Source: Staphylococcus equorum
Lineage (GTDB): Bacteria; Bacillota; Bacilli; Staphylococcales; Staphylococcaceae
Length of the DNA stretch: 64,000 nt
Reading direction: 5' to 3'
NCBI RefSeq assembly: GCF_029024965.1
Contig: NZ_CP118982.1
Location: 1,302,001-1,366,000 of the forward strand
Shown: in pieces, positions 22,331 to 31,821 of the stretch
How the letters are laid out: every line of letters begins with the position of its first letter
Position numbering within the stretch: the stretch's first letter is position 1
Notes under the pieces: generated by a model
Database searches by the model: none
What the model saw: only the letters and a program-made list of their open reading frames with translations
Told to the model about the DNA's origin: nothing
Made by a program: the position numbers and the translations under genes

Positions 22331-23434
22331 ATGAATATCGAACAATTACTTCGCATTATTAATAAGCATGTACCATTGAATACGGCTGAATCATGGGATA
22401 ATGTAGGCTTACTTATTGGTGATACATCTTCTACAGTTACAGGCGTTTTGACTGCGCTTGACTGTACTGATGATGTAGTTGAGGAAGCAATGACGAATCA
22501 ATGTAATACAATAGTTTGTCATCACCCGCTTATATTTAAAGGGGTTAAAAACATTACACAACAAGATGGCTATGGTGCTATCATACGTAAGTTAATTCAA
22601 AACAACATTAATCTAATTGCCTTGCATACAAATTTAGATGTTTATCCAAAAGGTGTTAATGCGATGCTCGCTAATAAAATCGAATTACACAATCAACATA
22701 TTTTAAACCCAGAAACAATTCCATATTTTAAAGTCCAAGTATTTATTCCAAAAGTAAATTTAGAGACTTTCAAAAAACGTCTGAGTGAAGCAGAATTAGC
22801 ACAAGAAGGCGAATATGAATATTGCTTCTTTGAAAGCCCAGGTAACGGACAATTTAAACCTGTAGGTCATGCAAATCCACATATTGGAGAATTAGGTTCT
22901 GTAGAACATGTTGAAGAGTATAAATTAGAATTTATGATAGAAGCCAATCAACGCGATCTAACGCAACAATTAATCACGCAACATCATCCATATGAAACAC
23001 CTGTCTATGATTTTATAAAAATGGAAAAAGAATCAAATTATGGTTTAGGTATGATTGGTGAACTTAAAGCATCTATGTCAGCAAATTCATTTGTGAAGCA
23101 CGTTAAAAAACAATTGCATATGCCTAGTGTTCGATTTACTGGTGACTTAAACTCACAGGTTAAAACGGTTGCTGTAATTGGTGGCTCCGGTATTGGTTTT
23201 GAGTATGCTGCAGCTAAAAAAGGCGCAGATATATTTGTAACTGGAGATATTAAGTATCATGATGCTTTAGACGCTAAAATTGCAGGTATTAATTTATTAG
23301 ATATTAACCATTATAGCGAATATGTGATGAAAGATGGGTTGCGTCAACTTTTAATTACATGGTTAGACGATGAAGAAATTGATTTCAACATAAATGCATC
23401 TCAATTAAATACAGACCCATTTGAATATATATAA
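22331..23434 (+). CDS. Nif3-like dinuclear metal centre protein (YqfO)
   Basis: NIF3/DUF34 family, 367 residues. Metal ligands lie in CHHPLIF and ALHTNLD near the N terminus and in the C-terminal block (VTGDIKYHDALDA, HYSEYVM). A PII/CutA-like domain of about 100 residues is inserted in the middle (YFKVQVFIPK region), as in the Gram-positive long form. GTP cyclohydrolase-type activity has been reported for some relatives, but the role is not settled. It abuts trmK. Confidence 0.92.
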   Translation: MNIEQLLRIINKHVPLNTAESWDNVGLLIGDTSSTVTGVLTALDCTDDVVEEAMTNQCNTIVCHHPLIFKGVKNITQQDGYGAIIRKLIQNNINLIALHTNLDVYPKGVNAMLANKIELHNQHILNPETIPYFKVQVFIPKVNLETFKKRLSEAELAQEGEYEYCFFESPGNGQFKPVGHANPHIGELGSVEHVEEYKLEFMIEANQRDLTQQLITQHHPYETPVYDFIKMEKESNYGLGMIGELKASMSANSFVKHVKKQLHMPSVRFTGDLNSQVKTVAVIGGSGIGFEYAAAKKGADIFVTGDIKYHDALDAKIAGINLLDINHYSEYVMKDGLRQLLITWLDDEEIDFNINASQLNTDPFEYI

Positions 23435-23440
23435 TACGTG

Positions 23441-23486
23441 AATAACTCGAATTTACTTATGACAGGTAGGTTCGAGTTATTATTAT
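23441..23486 (+). terminator. Terminator of the trmK operon
   Basis: AATAACTCGAA (23441-23451) pairs with TTCGAGTTATT (23471-23481), then a T-rich stretch. Confidence 0.8.
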
Positions 23487-23530
23487 TTACAACGAATGAA
23501 TGCGATATGCAATATGATTAAATAATTTAG

Positions 23531-23559
23531 TTCAAAATTTTAAGCTAATGCTTTATAAT
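23531..23559 (+). promoter_or_regulatory. SigA promoter of cshB
   Basis: TTCAAA (23531-23536), 17-base spacer, TATAAT (23554-23559), about 30 bases before the cshB start. Confidence 0.8.
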
Positions 23560-23590
23560 AGATAAGATGAAGATTTAAGGAGGCCAAGAC

Positions 23591-24931
23591 ATGGCGAATC
23601 ACCCATTTGAGAAATTTAATTTAGAACCAAGTCTATTAGACGCTGTGAAGGATTTGAATTTTACTCAACCAACTGAAATACAAAGTCGAGTAATTCCAAA
23701 AATAATGAAGCAGGTAAATTTAATAGGTCAATCACAGACTGGTACAGGAAAATCACATGCATTTTTATTACCACTAATGAATGCAATCAATACAGAATAT
23801 AAAGAACCACAAGCAATTATCGTAGCCCCTACAAGAGAGCTAGCACAACAATTATTTGATGTAGCTAGTCACTTAGCCAAATTTAAAAACGAAGTCTCTG
23901 TAAAGCTATTTATTGGTGGTACAGATATAGAAAAAGACCGTAATAGAGCGAAAAACCAACCACAACTTGTTATTGGTACGCCAACACGCATAAATGATTT
24001 AGCTAAAAATGGGGATTTACATGTTCATTTAGCTTCTTATTTGGTTATTGATGAAGCAGATTTAATGATTGATTTAGGTTTAATCGAAGAAGTAGATTAT
24101 GTGGCTACAAGATTAGATGAAAATGCGCATATTGCAGTTTTCAGTGCCACTATACCAAAATCATTGCACCCATTTTTAAACAAATACTTAGAAAATCCCG
24201 AGTATGTTGAAATCGAAAATACTCAAAAAAATAAAAAGAATATAGAGTTCTATTTAATTCCAACAAAAGGTGAAGCGAAAGTTGAAAAAACCTTAAAACT
24301 TATTGATATTTTAAATCCCTATCTATGTATTATTTTCTGTAATAGTCGCGATAGTGCAGACGAATTAGCAAAACAATTAGCTGCGTCTGGTTTGAAATTA
24401 GGGATGATTCACGGTGGTTTAACACCAAGAGAACGTAAACAACAAATGAAACGTGTTAGAAACTTAGAATTCCAATTTGTTATAGCGAGTGACTTAGCTT
24501 CACGTGGTATAGACATAGATGGTGTGAGTCATGTAATTAACTTTGATGTGCCGAAAGATATTGATTTCTTTACCCATCGTGTTGGACGTACTGGACGCGG
24601 CCAATATAAAGGTGTCGCAATTACATTATATAGCCCGGATGAAGAAGAAAATGTTACTTTGATTGAACAACGTGGTTATGAATTTGAAAATGTCGACATC
24701 AAAGATGGTGAATTAAAAGCTGTAAAAGCACACAATACCCGTCGAAAACGTAGAAATAAAGATGATCATTTAACAAATGAATTAAAACATAAAGTGAAAA
24801 GTAATAAGAAAAAAGTTAAACCTGGTTATAAAAAGAAATTCAAACGTGATTTAGATGATTTAAAATTAAAAGAGCGTAAACAATATAGCAAACAACAAAG
24901 TCGACAACAAAGGAAAAATAAAAAAGGATAG
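23591..24931 (+). CDS. cshB: DEAD-box ATP-dependent RNA helicase CshB
   Basis: RNA helicase of 446 residues. Q motif near the N terminus (LNFTQPTEIQ), motif I SQTGTGKS, Ia APTRELAQ, II DEAD, III SAT, VI HRVGRTGRG. The last ~80 residues are a Lys/Arg-rich tail typical of CshB. It fits a role in cold growth or ribosome biogenesis by family. ATG follows AGGAGGCC. In an operon with nfo. Confidence 0.95.
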   Translation: MANHPFEKFNLEPSLLDAVKDLNFTQPTEIQSRVIPKIMKQVNLIGQSQTGTGKSHAFLLPLMNAINTEYKEPQAIIVAPTRELAQQLFDVASHLAKFKNEVSVKLFIGGTDIEKDRNRAKNQPQLVIGTPTRINDLAKNGDLHVHLASYLVIDEADLMIDLGLIEEVDYVATRLDENAHIAVFSATIPKSLHPFLNKYLENPEYVEIENTQKNKKNIEFYLIPTKGEAKVEKTLKLIDILNPYLCIIFCNSRDSADELAKQLAASGLKLGMIHGGLTPRERKQQMKRVRNLEFQFVIASDLASRGIDIDGVSHVINFDVPKDIDFFTHRVGRTGRGQYKGVAITLYSPDEEENVTLIEQRGYEFENVDIKDGELKAVKAHNTRRKRRNKDDHLTNELKHKVKSNKKKVKPGYKKKFKRDLDDLKLKERKQYSKQQSRQQRKNKKG

Positions 24932-24940
24932 GTGACTACT

Positions 24941-25831
24941 ATGTTATTGGGATCTCATGTATCTATGAATGGTAAAAAAATGTTAGAAGGTTCAGCAGAA
25001 GAAGCATATAAATTAGGCGAATCTACTTTTATGATTTACACAGGTGCGCCTCAAAACACTAGAAGAAAGCCCATCGAAGAATTAAATATTGAAAAAGGTC
25101 ATGAAATTATGGAACAACATGGCCTTTCAAATATTGTTGTTCATGCGCCATATATTATTAATATTGCTAATACTATAAAACCACATGTTTTTGATTTAGG
25201 TGTGGAATTCTTACAAAGTGAAATTGAACGTACACAAGCGTTGGGTGCAAAAGATATTGTGCTTCATCCTGGGTCACACGTGGGTGAAGGCGCTGACGTA
25301 GGTATTAAAAAAATTATTGAAGGCCTTAACGAAGTGCTAACTAATGATAATAATGTAAGAATTGCATTAGAAACAATGGCCGGTAAGGGTTCAGAAATCG
25401 GAAGAAATTTTGAAGAAATAGCTCGAATTATTGATGGCGTCAATCATAATGAAAGATTATCAGTGTGTTTTGACACTTGCCATACGCACGATGCAGGTTA
25501 CAATGTTAAAGAAGATTTTGATGGTGTACTAAATGAATTTGATAAAATAGTTGGTGTGGATAGAATTAAAGTTGTACACGTGAATGATAGTAAAAACGAT
25601 ATTGGTGCTCATAAAGATAGACACGAAAACATTGGTTTTGGTTATATCGGATTTGACGCTTTAAATTACATCGTTCATCATGATAGTTTTAAAGACGTTC
25701 CTAAGATTTTAGAAACGCCTTTCGTAGGGGAAGATAAGAAAAGTAAAAAGCCACCTTACAAACTTGAGATTGAAATGTTAAAGCAACAACAATTTGATCC
25801 TGAATTGCAAAACAAACTTTTAAATCAATAA
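24941..25831 (+). CDS. nfo: Endonuclease IV
   Basis: Zinc-dependent AP endonuclease for base excision repair, 296 residues. Motifs [20 protein letters not shown] and [11 protein letters not shown] carry metal ligands. The start is ATG 24941, with AGGTG upstream; GTG at 24932 overlaps that site and is rejected. The family begins MLLGSHVSM. Confidence 0.96.
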   Translation: MLLGSHVSMNGKKMLEGSAEEAYKLGESTFMIYTGAPQNTRRKPIEELNIEKGHEIMEQHGLSNIVVHAPYIINIANTIKPHVFDLGVEFLQSEIERTQALGAKDIVLHPGSHVGEGADVGIKKIIEGLNEVLTNDNNVRIALETMAGKGSEIGRNFEEIARIIDGVNHNERLSVCFDTCHTHDAGYNVKEDFDGVLNEFDKIVGVDRIKVVHVNDSKNDIGAHKDRHENIGFGYIGFDALNYIVHHDSFKDVPKILETPFVGEDKKSKKPPYKLEIEMLKQQQFDPELQNKLLNQ

Positions 25832-25845
25832 AATTAATATAAAGC

Positions 25846-25883
25846 ACGAACACTTTTTATCAATAAAAAGTGTTCGTTTTTTT
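25846..25883 (+). terminator. Terminator of nfo
   Basis: ACGAACACTTTTTAT (25846-25860), two-base loop, ATAAAAAGTGTTCGT (25863-25877), then T to 25883. Confidence 0.92.
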
Positions 25884-25889
25884 GATAAG

Positions 25890-25904
25890 TCGTAAAGATT
25901 ACTA
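25890..25904 (+). promoter_or_regulatory. Probable Zur box of the znu operon
   Basis: TCGTAAAGATTACTA matches the Gram-positive Zur core TCGTAATNATTACGA except for two bases. It directly abuts the -35 hexamer TTTACA at 25905, so zinc-loaded Zur bound here would block transcription of znuC-znuB-zur. Confidence 0.75.
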
Positions 25905-25933
25905 TTTACATAATGACATCTACGTTGTATAGT
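25905..25933 (+). promoter_or_regulatory. Promoter of znuC-znuB-zur
   Basis: TTTACA (25905-25910), 17-base spacer, TATAGT (25928-25933). Confidence 0.78.
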
Positions 25934-25951
25934 ATAAAATGAGGTGAAAAC

Positions 25952-26725
25952 ATGTCTACGCCAGTATTCGAATTAAAAAATATTGATTATTATTTTGACA
26001 ATAAACAAGTACTTGAAAATATAAATATCAAAATTAATCGTGGGGAGTTTCTAGCAATCGTAGGCCCAAATGGGGCAGGTAAATCAACTTTGCTAAAAAT
26101 TATACTTGGATTATTGCCCATACAAAAAGGACAAATTTATGTTGATGGTAAAGATTACAATGGAAAACAATCTATGCTAAAAATCAGTTATGTTTCCCAG
26201 AAAGCGCAAGCTTTTAAAGCTGGGTTTCCAGCAAGCGTTAAAGAGGTCGTAATTAGTGGACTAACTAAACGTAAAAAAATGATTCAATGGTTTAATAAAA
26301 CCGATGAAGGAAAAGTGAAAAAAGTATTACAAAGATTGAATATTGAACACTTGATAGATAAAAACATAGCTGAGCTCTCAGGAGGACAACAGCAACGTGT
26401 ATTAATAGCTAGAGCATTAATTAGCGAGCCATCAGTGTTGATATTAGATGAACCTACAAGTGGTATCGATGCCAAGCATGTAAGTGAATTTTATGAAACT
26501 CTAGAAACACTTAAACATGAAGGTGTAACAATAATTTTAGTGACACATGATATAGGTGTTGTTGCTGATACAGCTACTGAAGTTGCGTGTTTGAATAAGC
26601 ATTTACATTTTCATGGTTCTACTGAAGATTTTAAATCACTGGATGAAGTTGAAATATCGAAAATATATGGACACCCTATCCAATTTGTAGATCACCAGCA
26701 TAGTAGGGAGTGTTGTTCATCATGA
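25952..26725 (+). CDS. znuC: Zinc ABC transporter ATP-binding protein
   Basis: ATPase of a metal uptake ABC transporter, 257 residues (called MreA/ZnuC in staphylococci). Walker A GPNGAGKST near 38-46, signature LSGGQQQR, Walker B LILDEP, H-loop VTHD. The C-terminal [10 protein letters not shown] is a His/Cys-rich end that may touch metal. First gene of the zinc operon behind the Zur-like box. No solute-binding protein gene is in this operon, so it must lie elsewhere. Confidence 0.93.
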   Translation: MSTPVFELKNIDYYFDNKQVLENINIKINRGEFLAIVGPNGAGKSTLLKIILGLLPIQKGQIYVDGKDYNGKQSMLKISYVSQKAQAFKAGFPASVKEVVISGLTKRKKMIQWFNKTDEGKVKKVLQRLNIEHLIDKNIAELSGGQQQRVLIARALISEPSVLILDEPTSGIDAKHVSEFYETLETLKHEGVTIILVTHDIGVVADTATEVACLNKHLHFHGSTEDFKSLDEVEISKIYGHPIQFVDHQHSRECCSS

Positions 26726-27582
26726 TAGAAGCATTACTTAATTTTGATTTCATGCGATACTCCTTAATTAGTGGTGTACTTATTGGTCTTATTGCACCAT
26801 TAATCGGTGCTTTTATTGTTGTACGAAGGTTATCACTTATTGCTGATGCATTAAGTCATGTCACTTTAGGTGGTATTTCATTTGGTATGTTTGTCATTAC
26901 AATTATACCAGCCTTCACATTTATAAATCCTATGTGGTTTGGTATTCTTTTTGCTATTATAGGAGCACTATTAATTGAAAACCTTAGAACTTCATACAGT
27001 AATTATCAAGAAATTGCGATTCCTATCATTATGAGTGCAGGTATAGCACTGAGTGCGATTTTTATATCTCTTGCCGATGGTTTTAATCAAGAGATTGTTG
27101 GTTTACTCTTTGGTTCGATTAGTGCAGTAACTGAAAGTGATCTAGTTACTATTATCGTTATTGTGATCATTGTGATTACCTTTATATTATCTTTTTATAA
27201 AGAATTATTTATATTGTCATTTGATGAGGAGTACAGTAAAGTCATTGGCATTCCTAAATGGATACAGTTTCTATTTATAATTATTGTGGCTATGGTCATA
27301 TCAGCTTCAATGCGTGTTGTAGGCATCTTATTGGTAAGTGCATTAATCACATTACCTGTAGCTATCGCAATGCGCATGACGAAAGGTTTTAAACAGTTAA
27401 TCATCTTAAGTGTTGTTATTGGAGAACTGTCAGTTATCAGTGGATTGGTCTTAGCGTTTTATATGAACATTTCTCCTGGTGGTGTGATTGTAGTATTACT
27501 AGTGCTTATTCTCGCAATAACGATGATGTATCAGAAATTTAAAATAAGAGCGGTAAAAGGGGCTGTTAAAAATGAAAACTGA
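26722..27582 (+). CDS. znuB: Zinc ABC transporter permease
   Basis: ABC-3 family permease with about eight hydrophobic segments, 286 residues. Conserved [17 protein letters not shown] follows the first segment. ATG at 26722 overlaps the last codons of znuC by four bases and follows GGGAGTG; the GTG at 26710 is rejected. Partner of ZnuC (MreB in S. aureus). Confidence 0.93.
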   Translation: MIEALLNFDFMRYSLISGVLIGLIAPLIGAFIVVRRLSLIADALSHVTLGGISFGMFVITIIPAFTFINPMWFGILFAIIGALLIENLRTSYSNYQEIAIPIIMSAGIALSAIFISLADGFNQEIVGLLFGSISAVTESDLVTIIVIVIIVITFILSFYKELFILSFDEEYSKVIGIPKWIQFLFIIIVAMVISASMRVVGILLVSALITLPVAIAMRMTKGFKQLIILSVVIGELSVISGLVLAFYMNISPGGVIVVLLVLILAITMMYQKFKIRAVKGAVKNEN

Positions 27583-27985
27583 AGAAGCTATTGACATAAT
27601 CAAAGCAAACGGTCATAAATATACAAACAAAAGACGAGAAATGGTAGATATTTTTGTTGCTGAAGATAAATATATTAATGCAAAACATATTCAACAAAAA
27701 ATGGATGAAAATTATCCTGGTATTTCTTTTGATACAATATATCGAAACCTACACCTTTTTAAAGATTTAGGAATTGTGGAAGGTACAGAACTTGATGGAG
27801 AAATGAAATTTAGAATCGCTTGTACAGATCATCACCATCATCATTTTATTTGCGAATCATGCGGTGATACTAAAGTGATTGATTTTTGCCCAATTGAACA
27901 AATTAAAGCTTTTCTACCACAAGTAGATATTCATACACATAAATTAGAGGTTTATGGTGTTTGTGAATTATGCCAAAAAGCTTAA
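27572..27985 (+). CDS. zur: Zinc uptake regulator Zur (Fur family)
   Basis: Fur-family repressor, 137 residues. The N-terminal winged helix covers about 1-80. The regulatory metal site includes the HHHHH run, and the structural zinc site CxxC...CxxC is CESC and CELC. It overlaps znuB by 11 bases. Its last ~46 codons and terminator are duplicated in tandem just downstream, but this copy is intact and full length. Confidence 0.95.
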   Translation: MKTEEAIDIIKANGHKYTNKRREMVDIFVAEDKYINAKHIQQKMDENYPGISFDTIYRNLHLFKDLGIVEGTELDGEMKFRIACTDHHHHHFICESCGDTKVIDFCPIEQIKAFLPQVDIHTHKLEVYGVCELCQKA

Positions 27986-28013
27986 GTTCTTTTAAACTAA
28001 GCGCAGAACATAT

Positions 28014-28053
28014 AAAATAAGCCGACGTTCATAAACACGTTTGGCTTATTTTT
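28014..28053 (+). terminator. zur operon terminator, first copy
   Basis: AAATAAGCC (28015-28023) pairs with GGCTTATTT (28043-28051), with inner ACGT/ACGT pairing, then T. It lies in repeat unit 1. Confidence 0.85.
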
Positions 28054-28165
28054 ACGTTTAAAATTAACAGGTTAAGCTGTTTTATATAAATGTAATGGAC
28101 TACTTATTTAAGTACTAAGTAAACATGCATGAATAAGTTGCATAATAGATAAGTACACAAAAACC

Positions 28166-28307
28166 TTTTATTTGCGAATCATGCGGTGATACTAAAGTGA
28201 TTGATTTTTGCCCAATTGAACAAATTAAAGCTTTTCTACCACAAGTAGATATTCATACACATAAATTAGAGGTTTATGGTGTTTGTGAATTATGCCAAAA
28301 AGCTTAA
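28166..28307 (+). pseudogene. Duplicated 3' fragment of zur
   Basis: Second copy of the last ~46 codons of zur, from within the metal-binding region to the stop, including both CxxC pairs. It has no start codon or ribosome binding site in frame and lies after the first terminator, so it should not be translated. Confidence 0.92.
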
Positions 28308-28335
28308 GTTCTTTTAAACTAAGCGCAGAACATAT

Positions 28336-28375
28336 AAAATAAGCCGACGTTCATAAACACGTTTGGCTTATTTTT
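28336..28375 (+). terminator. zur operon terminator, second copy
   Basis: Exact copy, 322 bases downstream, of the terminator at 28014-28053. Confidence 0.85.
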
Positions 28376-28603
28376 ACGTTTAAAATTAACAGGTTAAGCT
28401 GTTTTATATAAATGTAATGGACTACTTATTTAAGTACTAAGTAAACATGCATGAATAAGTTGCATAATAGATAAGTACACAAAAACCTTTCTTTACAACT
28501 TGTAAATCACCACAAAATAATTCTTTCTACAAAAAATGAGATAATTAAACATAGGTCATTAGTATGAATTAAATTGAATTTTTAAAATAGTTCGTCAAAT
28601 ATG

Positions 28604-28631
28604 TTTAAATAGGTCTGATTTGAGATATACT
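28604..28631 (+). promoter_or_regulatory. Candidate promoter ahead of sodA
   Basis: TTTAAA (28604-28609), 16-base spacer, TATACT (28626-28631). It would give an RNA leader of about 120 bases containing the small interrupted ORF described next. Confidence 0.5.
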
Positions 28632-28647
28632 AATAAAGGAACTAAAG

Positions 28648-28743
28648 ATGACAAATATTATTTTATGACTATTAATTGCTTCCACAAGCATATTAATTGT
28701 TGTCACTAATATAACTTGTTATGCTTTATTTAAGATTAATTAG
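28648..28743 (+). pseudogene. Small hydrophobic ORF before sodA, interrupted by TGA
   Basis: ATG at 28648 behind AAAGGA opens a frame that meets TGA at codon 7. If that codon were TGG the frame would continue to TAG at 28741 and give a 31-residue peptide with one membrane segment (LLIASTSILIVVTNITCYALF). The final TAG overlaps the sodA binding site TAGGAGG. It may be a decayed leader peptide, a six-codon leader, or chance. I do not recognise a family. Confidence 0.35.
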
Positions 28744-28757
28744 GAGGATGATTATTT

Positions 28758-29357
28758 ATGGCTTTTGAATTACCAAACTTACCTTATGGTTTTGATGCAT
28801 TGGAACCACACATTGATCAACAAACAATGGAGATTCACCATGACAAACACCATAACACTTATGTAACTAAATTAAACGCAGCAGTTGAAGGAACTGATTT
28901 AGAATCTAAATCAATCGAAGAAATTGTTGCAAACTTAGACAGTGTACCAGAAAACATTCAAACAGCTGTTCGCAATAATGGTGGAGGACACTTAAACCAT
29001 TCATTATTCTGGGAATTATTAACTCCAAACTCTGAAGAAAAAGGTACTGTTGTTGATAAAATTAAAGAACAATGGGGTTCTTTAGATGCATTCAAAGAAG
29101 AGTTTGCTAACCAAGCTGCAGCACGTTTCGGTTCAGGTTGGGCATGGCTAGTTGTAAACGATGGTAAATTGGAAATCGTTACTACACCTAATCAAGATAA
29201 CCCATTAACTGAAGGTAAAACACCTATCCTAGGCTTAGATGTTTGGGAACATGCTTATTACCTTAAATACCAAAACAAACGTCCAGACTATATTAGTGCT
29301 TTCTGGAACGTTGTAAATTGGGAAAAAGTTGACGAATTATATAGCGCTGCTAAATAA
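28758..29357 (+). CDS. sodA: Superoxide dismutase [Mn/Fe]
   Basis: Dismutates superoxide, 199 residues. Metal ligands are H27, the His of NHSLFWELL, and D/H of DVWEHAYY. The motif [11 protein letters not shown] and the [18 protein letters not shown] signature are complete. The site TAGGAGGATGATT precedes ATG. Monocistronic, between zur and the class B PBP gene. Confidence 0.98.
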   Translation: MAFELPNLPYGFDALEPHIDQQTMEIHHDKHHNTYVTKLNAAVEGTDLESKSIEEIVANLDSVPENIQTAVRNNGGGHLNHSLFWELLTPNSEEKGTVVDKIKEQWGSLDAFKEEFANQAAARFGSGWAWLVVNDGKLEIVTTPNQDNPLTEGKTPILGLDVWEHAYYLKYQNKRPDYISAFWNVVNWEKVDELYSAAK

Positions 29358-29371
29358 TTAAACAGTAGATT

Positions 29372-29403
29372 ATGACGGCCTTTTCGAAGGTCGTCATTTT
29401 TTT
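29372..29403 (+). terminator. Terminator of sodA
   Basis: ATGACGGCCTT (29372-29382), TTCG loop, AAGGTCGTCAT (29387-29397), then T. Confidence 0.92.
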
Positions 29404-29478
29404 AACTAAAATAATAGAAATATTGTCTGATTTCATATATCATTTGTAGTGAGAACTTTTGAATAGAGGTATGTTGTT

Positions 29479-31530
29479 TTGCTAAAAAGACTAAAAGAAA
29501 AATCAAATGATGAAAAGATTAGAAATACAATGAATAAAAGAATTAGTTTTGTTTTTGGTGTTATTGTATTCATTTTCGCAGTAATTGTTTTAAGATTGGG
29601 TTATTTACAAATTGCTGAAGGATCTCATTATGAGCAACTTATTAAAAATAGTGAAAATTTAACTGTTAATGAAGCTGTGCCAAGAGGCCGAATTTTAGAT
29701 AGAAATGGTAAAGTTCTCGTTGATAATGCATCTAAAAAGGCGATTACATATGCAAGAGGCAGAAAAACATCCCAATCAGAAGTTTTAAAAATTGCTAAAG
29801 ATTTGTCTCGCTTAATTGAAATGGATACAGATAAAATTACAGACAGAGATAAGCAAGATTATTGGATTCAAATTCACCCTAATAAAGCTGAAGATTTGAT
29901 GAAAGAAGAGCAAGCGTTATTAGAAGATGGCAGTATTTCTCAAGATGACTATGATGAAGCATTATATAAAAAGATTGGTGCTAAACAAACCGATACATTA
30001 ACTGATGAAGATTTGCAGATACTATCTATTTATAGAGAAATGATGTCTGGATCAGCTTTAGATCCACAAATGATTAAAAACGAAGACGTTAGTGACGAAG
30101 AATATGCAGCAGTATCTCAAAAATTATCAGAATTGCCAGGAGTCAATACTACAATGGATTGGGATAGAAAATACCCATATGATGATACCTTGAGAGGTAT
30201 ATTTGGTGACGTTTCTACAAGTGAAGAAGGCATACCAAAAGAATTAACAGAAAAGTATTTATCTAAAGGGTATTCACGTAATGATCGAGTAGGTAAATCT
30301 TATTTAGAATATCAATATGATGACATTCTAAAAGGTAAGAAGAAAGAAATGAAATATACTACAGATAAATCTGGAGATGTTATTGACTCGAAAGTTATAA
30401 ATCCAGGCTCACGTGGTGATGATTTAGTTCTTAGTATTGATATAGAACTCCAGAAAAAAACTGAAGAGTATCTAGAAAAACAAATTGACAAATTGCGCAG
30501 TGAAGGTGCTAAAGATATGGATAATGCAATGATTGTAGTCCAAAATCCAAACAATGGCGATATCTTAGCAATGGCAGGTAAACAAATTGATAAGAATGGC
30601 GATTTAACAGATTATGATATCGGTACATTTACTTCACAATATGCAGTAGGTTCTTCTATAAAAGGTGGTACACTGTTAGCCGGATACCAAAACGATGCAA
30701 TTGATGTAGGCGATGAGATGGTCGACCAACCATTAGAATTTGCTGGCGGACTTAAGAAAAGTTCTTATTTTAATCAAGATGGTAAAGTGACTATTGATGA
30801 TAAAGAAGCATTGATGCATTCTTCTAACGTTTATATGTTTAAAACAGCATTGAAAATCGCTGGATCTGCTTATACACCAAATATGACATTGCCATCAGAT
30901 ATTTCAGAAGCAGGTCAAAAATTACGTAAAGGTTTAAACCAAGTTGGATTAGGCGTTAAAACAGGTATTGATTTACCTAATGAGACAAGTGGACAAATTG
31001 AACCATTAACTGATAATCCAGGTAACTTTTTAGATTTAGCAATTGGTCAGTACGACACATATACACCGTTACAATTATCACAATACGTTTCTACCATTGC
31101 TAATGATGGCTATAGAGTACAACCGCATATCGGTTTGGAAGTAAGAGATGCTACTAATAAAGACACTCTTGGTCCAGTAAAAGAGAAATTCAAAGGTGAT
31201 GTACTTAATAAGGTTAATAACACTGAAGAGGAAGTTAACCAAGTGCAAGAAGGATTTGAAATGGCCTTTAATGAAGAAGAAGGAACAGGATATGAAAGCT
31301 TTAATGATACTGAAGTGCCTTCTGCAGGTAAAACAGGAACAGCAGAAGTATTCCAAGATGGCGATCCTAAAGTAAATGCAACATATGTTGGCTATGCACC
31401 AATTGAAAATCCACAATTAGCATTTTCAATCGTATATACCAACCAACCTGTACCTGAACCTTGGTTAAACGGCGGAGATTTAGGTAAAGATGTTATAAAT
31501 TATTATTTTAAAGAAAAAGACAAAGATTAA
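29479..31530 (+). CDS. pbp3: Class B penicillin-binding protein (PBP3-like transpeptidase)
   Basis: Septal or peripheral peptidoglycan transpeptidase, 683 residues. One N-terminal membrane segment (about 23-45), the dimerisation domain (PRGRILDRNGKVL), then the transpeptidase with S392-S-I-K395, S448-S-N450 and K618-T-G. Its length is close to S. aureus PBP3. The start is TTG at 29479 behind AGAGGTATG. Located after sodA as pbpA is in Bacillus. All catalytic motifs are present; substrate step known by family. Confidence 0.94.
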   Translation: MLKRLKEKSNDEKIRNTMNKRISFVFGVIVFIFAVIVLRLGYLQIAEGSHYEQLIKNSENLTVNEAVPRGRILDRNGKVLVDNASKKAITYARGRKTSQSEVLKIAKDLSRLIEMDTDKITDRDKQDYWIQIHPNKAEDLMKEEQALLEDGSISQDDYDEALYKKIGAKQTDTLTDEDLQILSIYREMMSGSALDPQMIKNEDVSDEEYAAVSQKLSELPGVNTTMDWDRKYPYDDTLRGIFGDVSTSEEGIPKELTEKYLSKGYSRNDRVGKSYLEYQYDDILKGKKKEMKYTTDKSGDVIDSKVINPGSRGDDLVLSIDIELQKKTEEYLEKQIDKLRSEGAKDMDNAMIVVQNPNNGDILAMAGKQIDKNGDLTDYDIGTFTSQYAVGSSIKGGTLLAGYQNDAIDVGDEMVDQPLEFAGGLKKSSYFNQDGKVTIDDKEALMHSSNVYMFKTALKIAGSAYTPNMTLPSDISEAGQKLRKGLNQVGLGVKTGIDLPNETSGQIEPLTDNPGNFLDLAIGQYDTYTPLQLSQYVSTIANDGYRVQPHIGLEVRDATNKDTLGPVKEKFKGDVLNKVNNTEEEVNQVQEGFEMAFNEEEGTGYESFNDTEVPSAGKTGTAEVFQDGDPKVNATYVGYAPIENPQLAFSIVYTNQPVPEPWLNGGDLGKDVINYYFKEKDKD

Positions 31531-31593
31531 ATCATTTTAAGGTACTATTTATTAAAAATACCGACATAGTGGTGTTTATTGAAAAATTAATAC

Positions 31594-31622
31594 TTTTCAA
31601 TTTTATAACTAAATGGTATGAT
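31594..31622 (+). promoter_or_regulatory. Candidate promoter of rpmG
   Basis: TTTTCA (31594-31599), 17-base spacer, TATGAT (31617-31622), about 40 bases before the rpmG start. Confidence 0.6.
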
Positions 31623-31660
31623 TAGTAGGTCGTATTTTGAAAAGGTAAGGAGGAATTAGC

Positions 31661-31810
31661 ATGCGCGTAAACGTAACTCTAGCTTGTACTGAATGTGGAG
31701 AAAGAAACTACATTACTACAAAAAATAAACGTACTAATCCTGAACGTATAGAAATGAAAAAACATTGTGCTCGTGACAACAAACACACTATGCACCGTGA
31801 AACAAAATAA
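31661..31810 (+). CDS. rpmG: 50S ribosomal protein bL33
   Basis: Ribosomal protein of 49 residues. It begins [20 protein letters not shown] and ends HRETK. The first zinc pair CTEC is complete, but the second has only one cysteine (KHCARDNKH), so zinc binding is doubtful. AAGGAGG precedes ATG. The order pbp-rpmG-cyclo-ligase is the Bacillus rpmGA locus. Confidence 0.96.
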   Translation: MRVNVTLACTECGERNYITTKNKRTNPERIEMKKHCARDNKHTMHRETK

Positions 31811-31821
31811 TTTATATTTTG

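Larger units (their letters stand above)
27844..28487 (+). repeat. Perfect 322-bp tandem duplication of the zur 3' end
   Basis: Unit 1 is 27844-28165 and unit 2 is 28166-28487; I find no mismatch between them, and three more bases match after unit 2. Each unit holds the last ~46 codons of zur, the stop, the terminator and about 110 bases beyond it. TTT flanks the junction, consistent with a slippage or short-homology event. Identity means it is very recent, or it is an assembly error. Confidence 0.93.
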
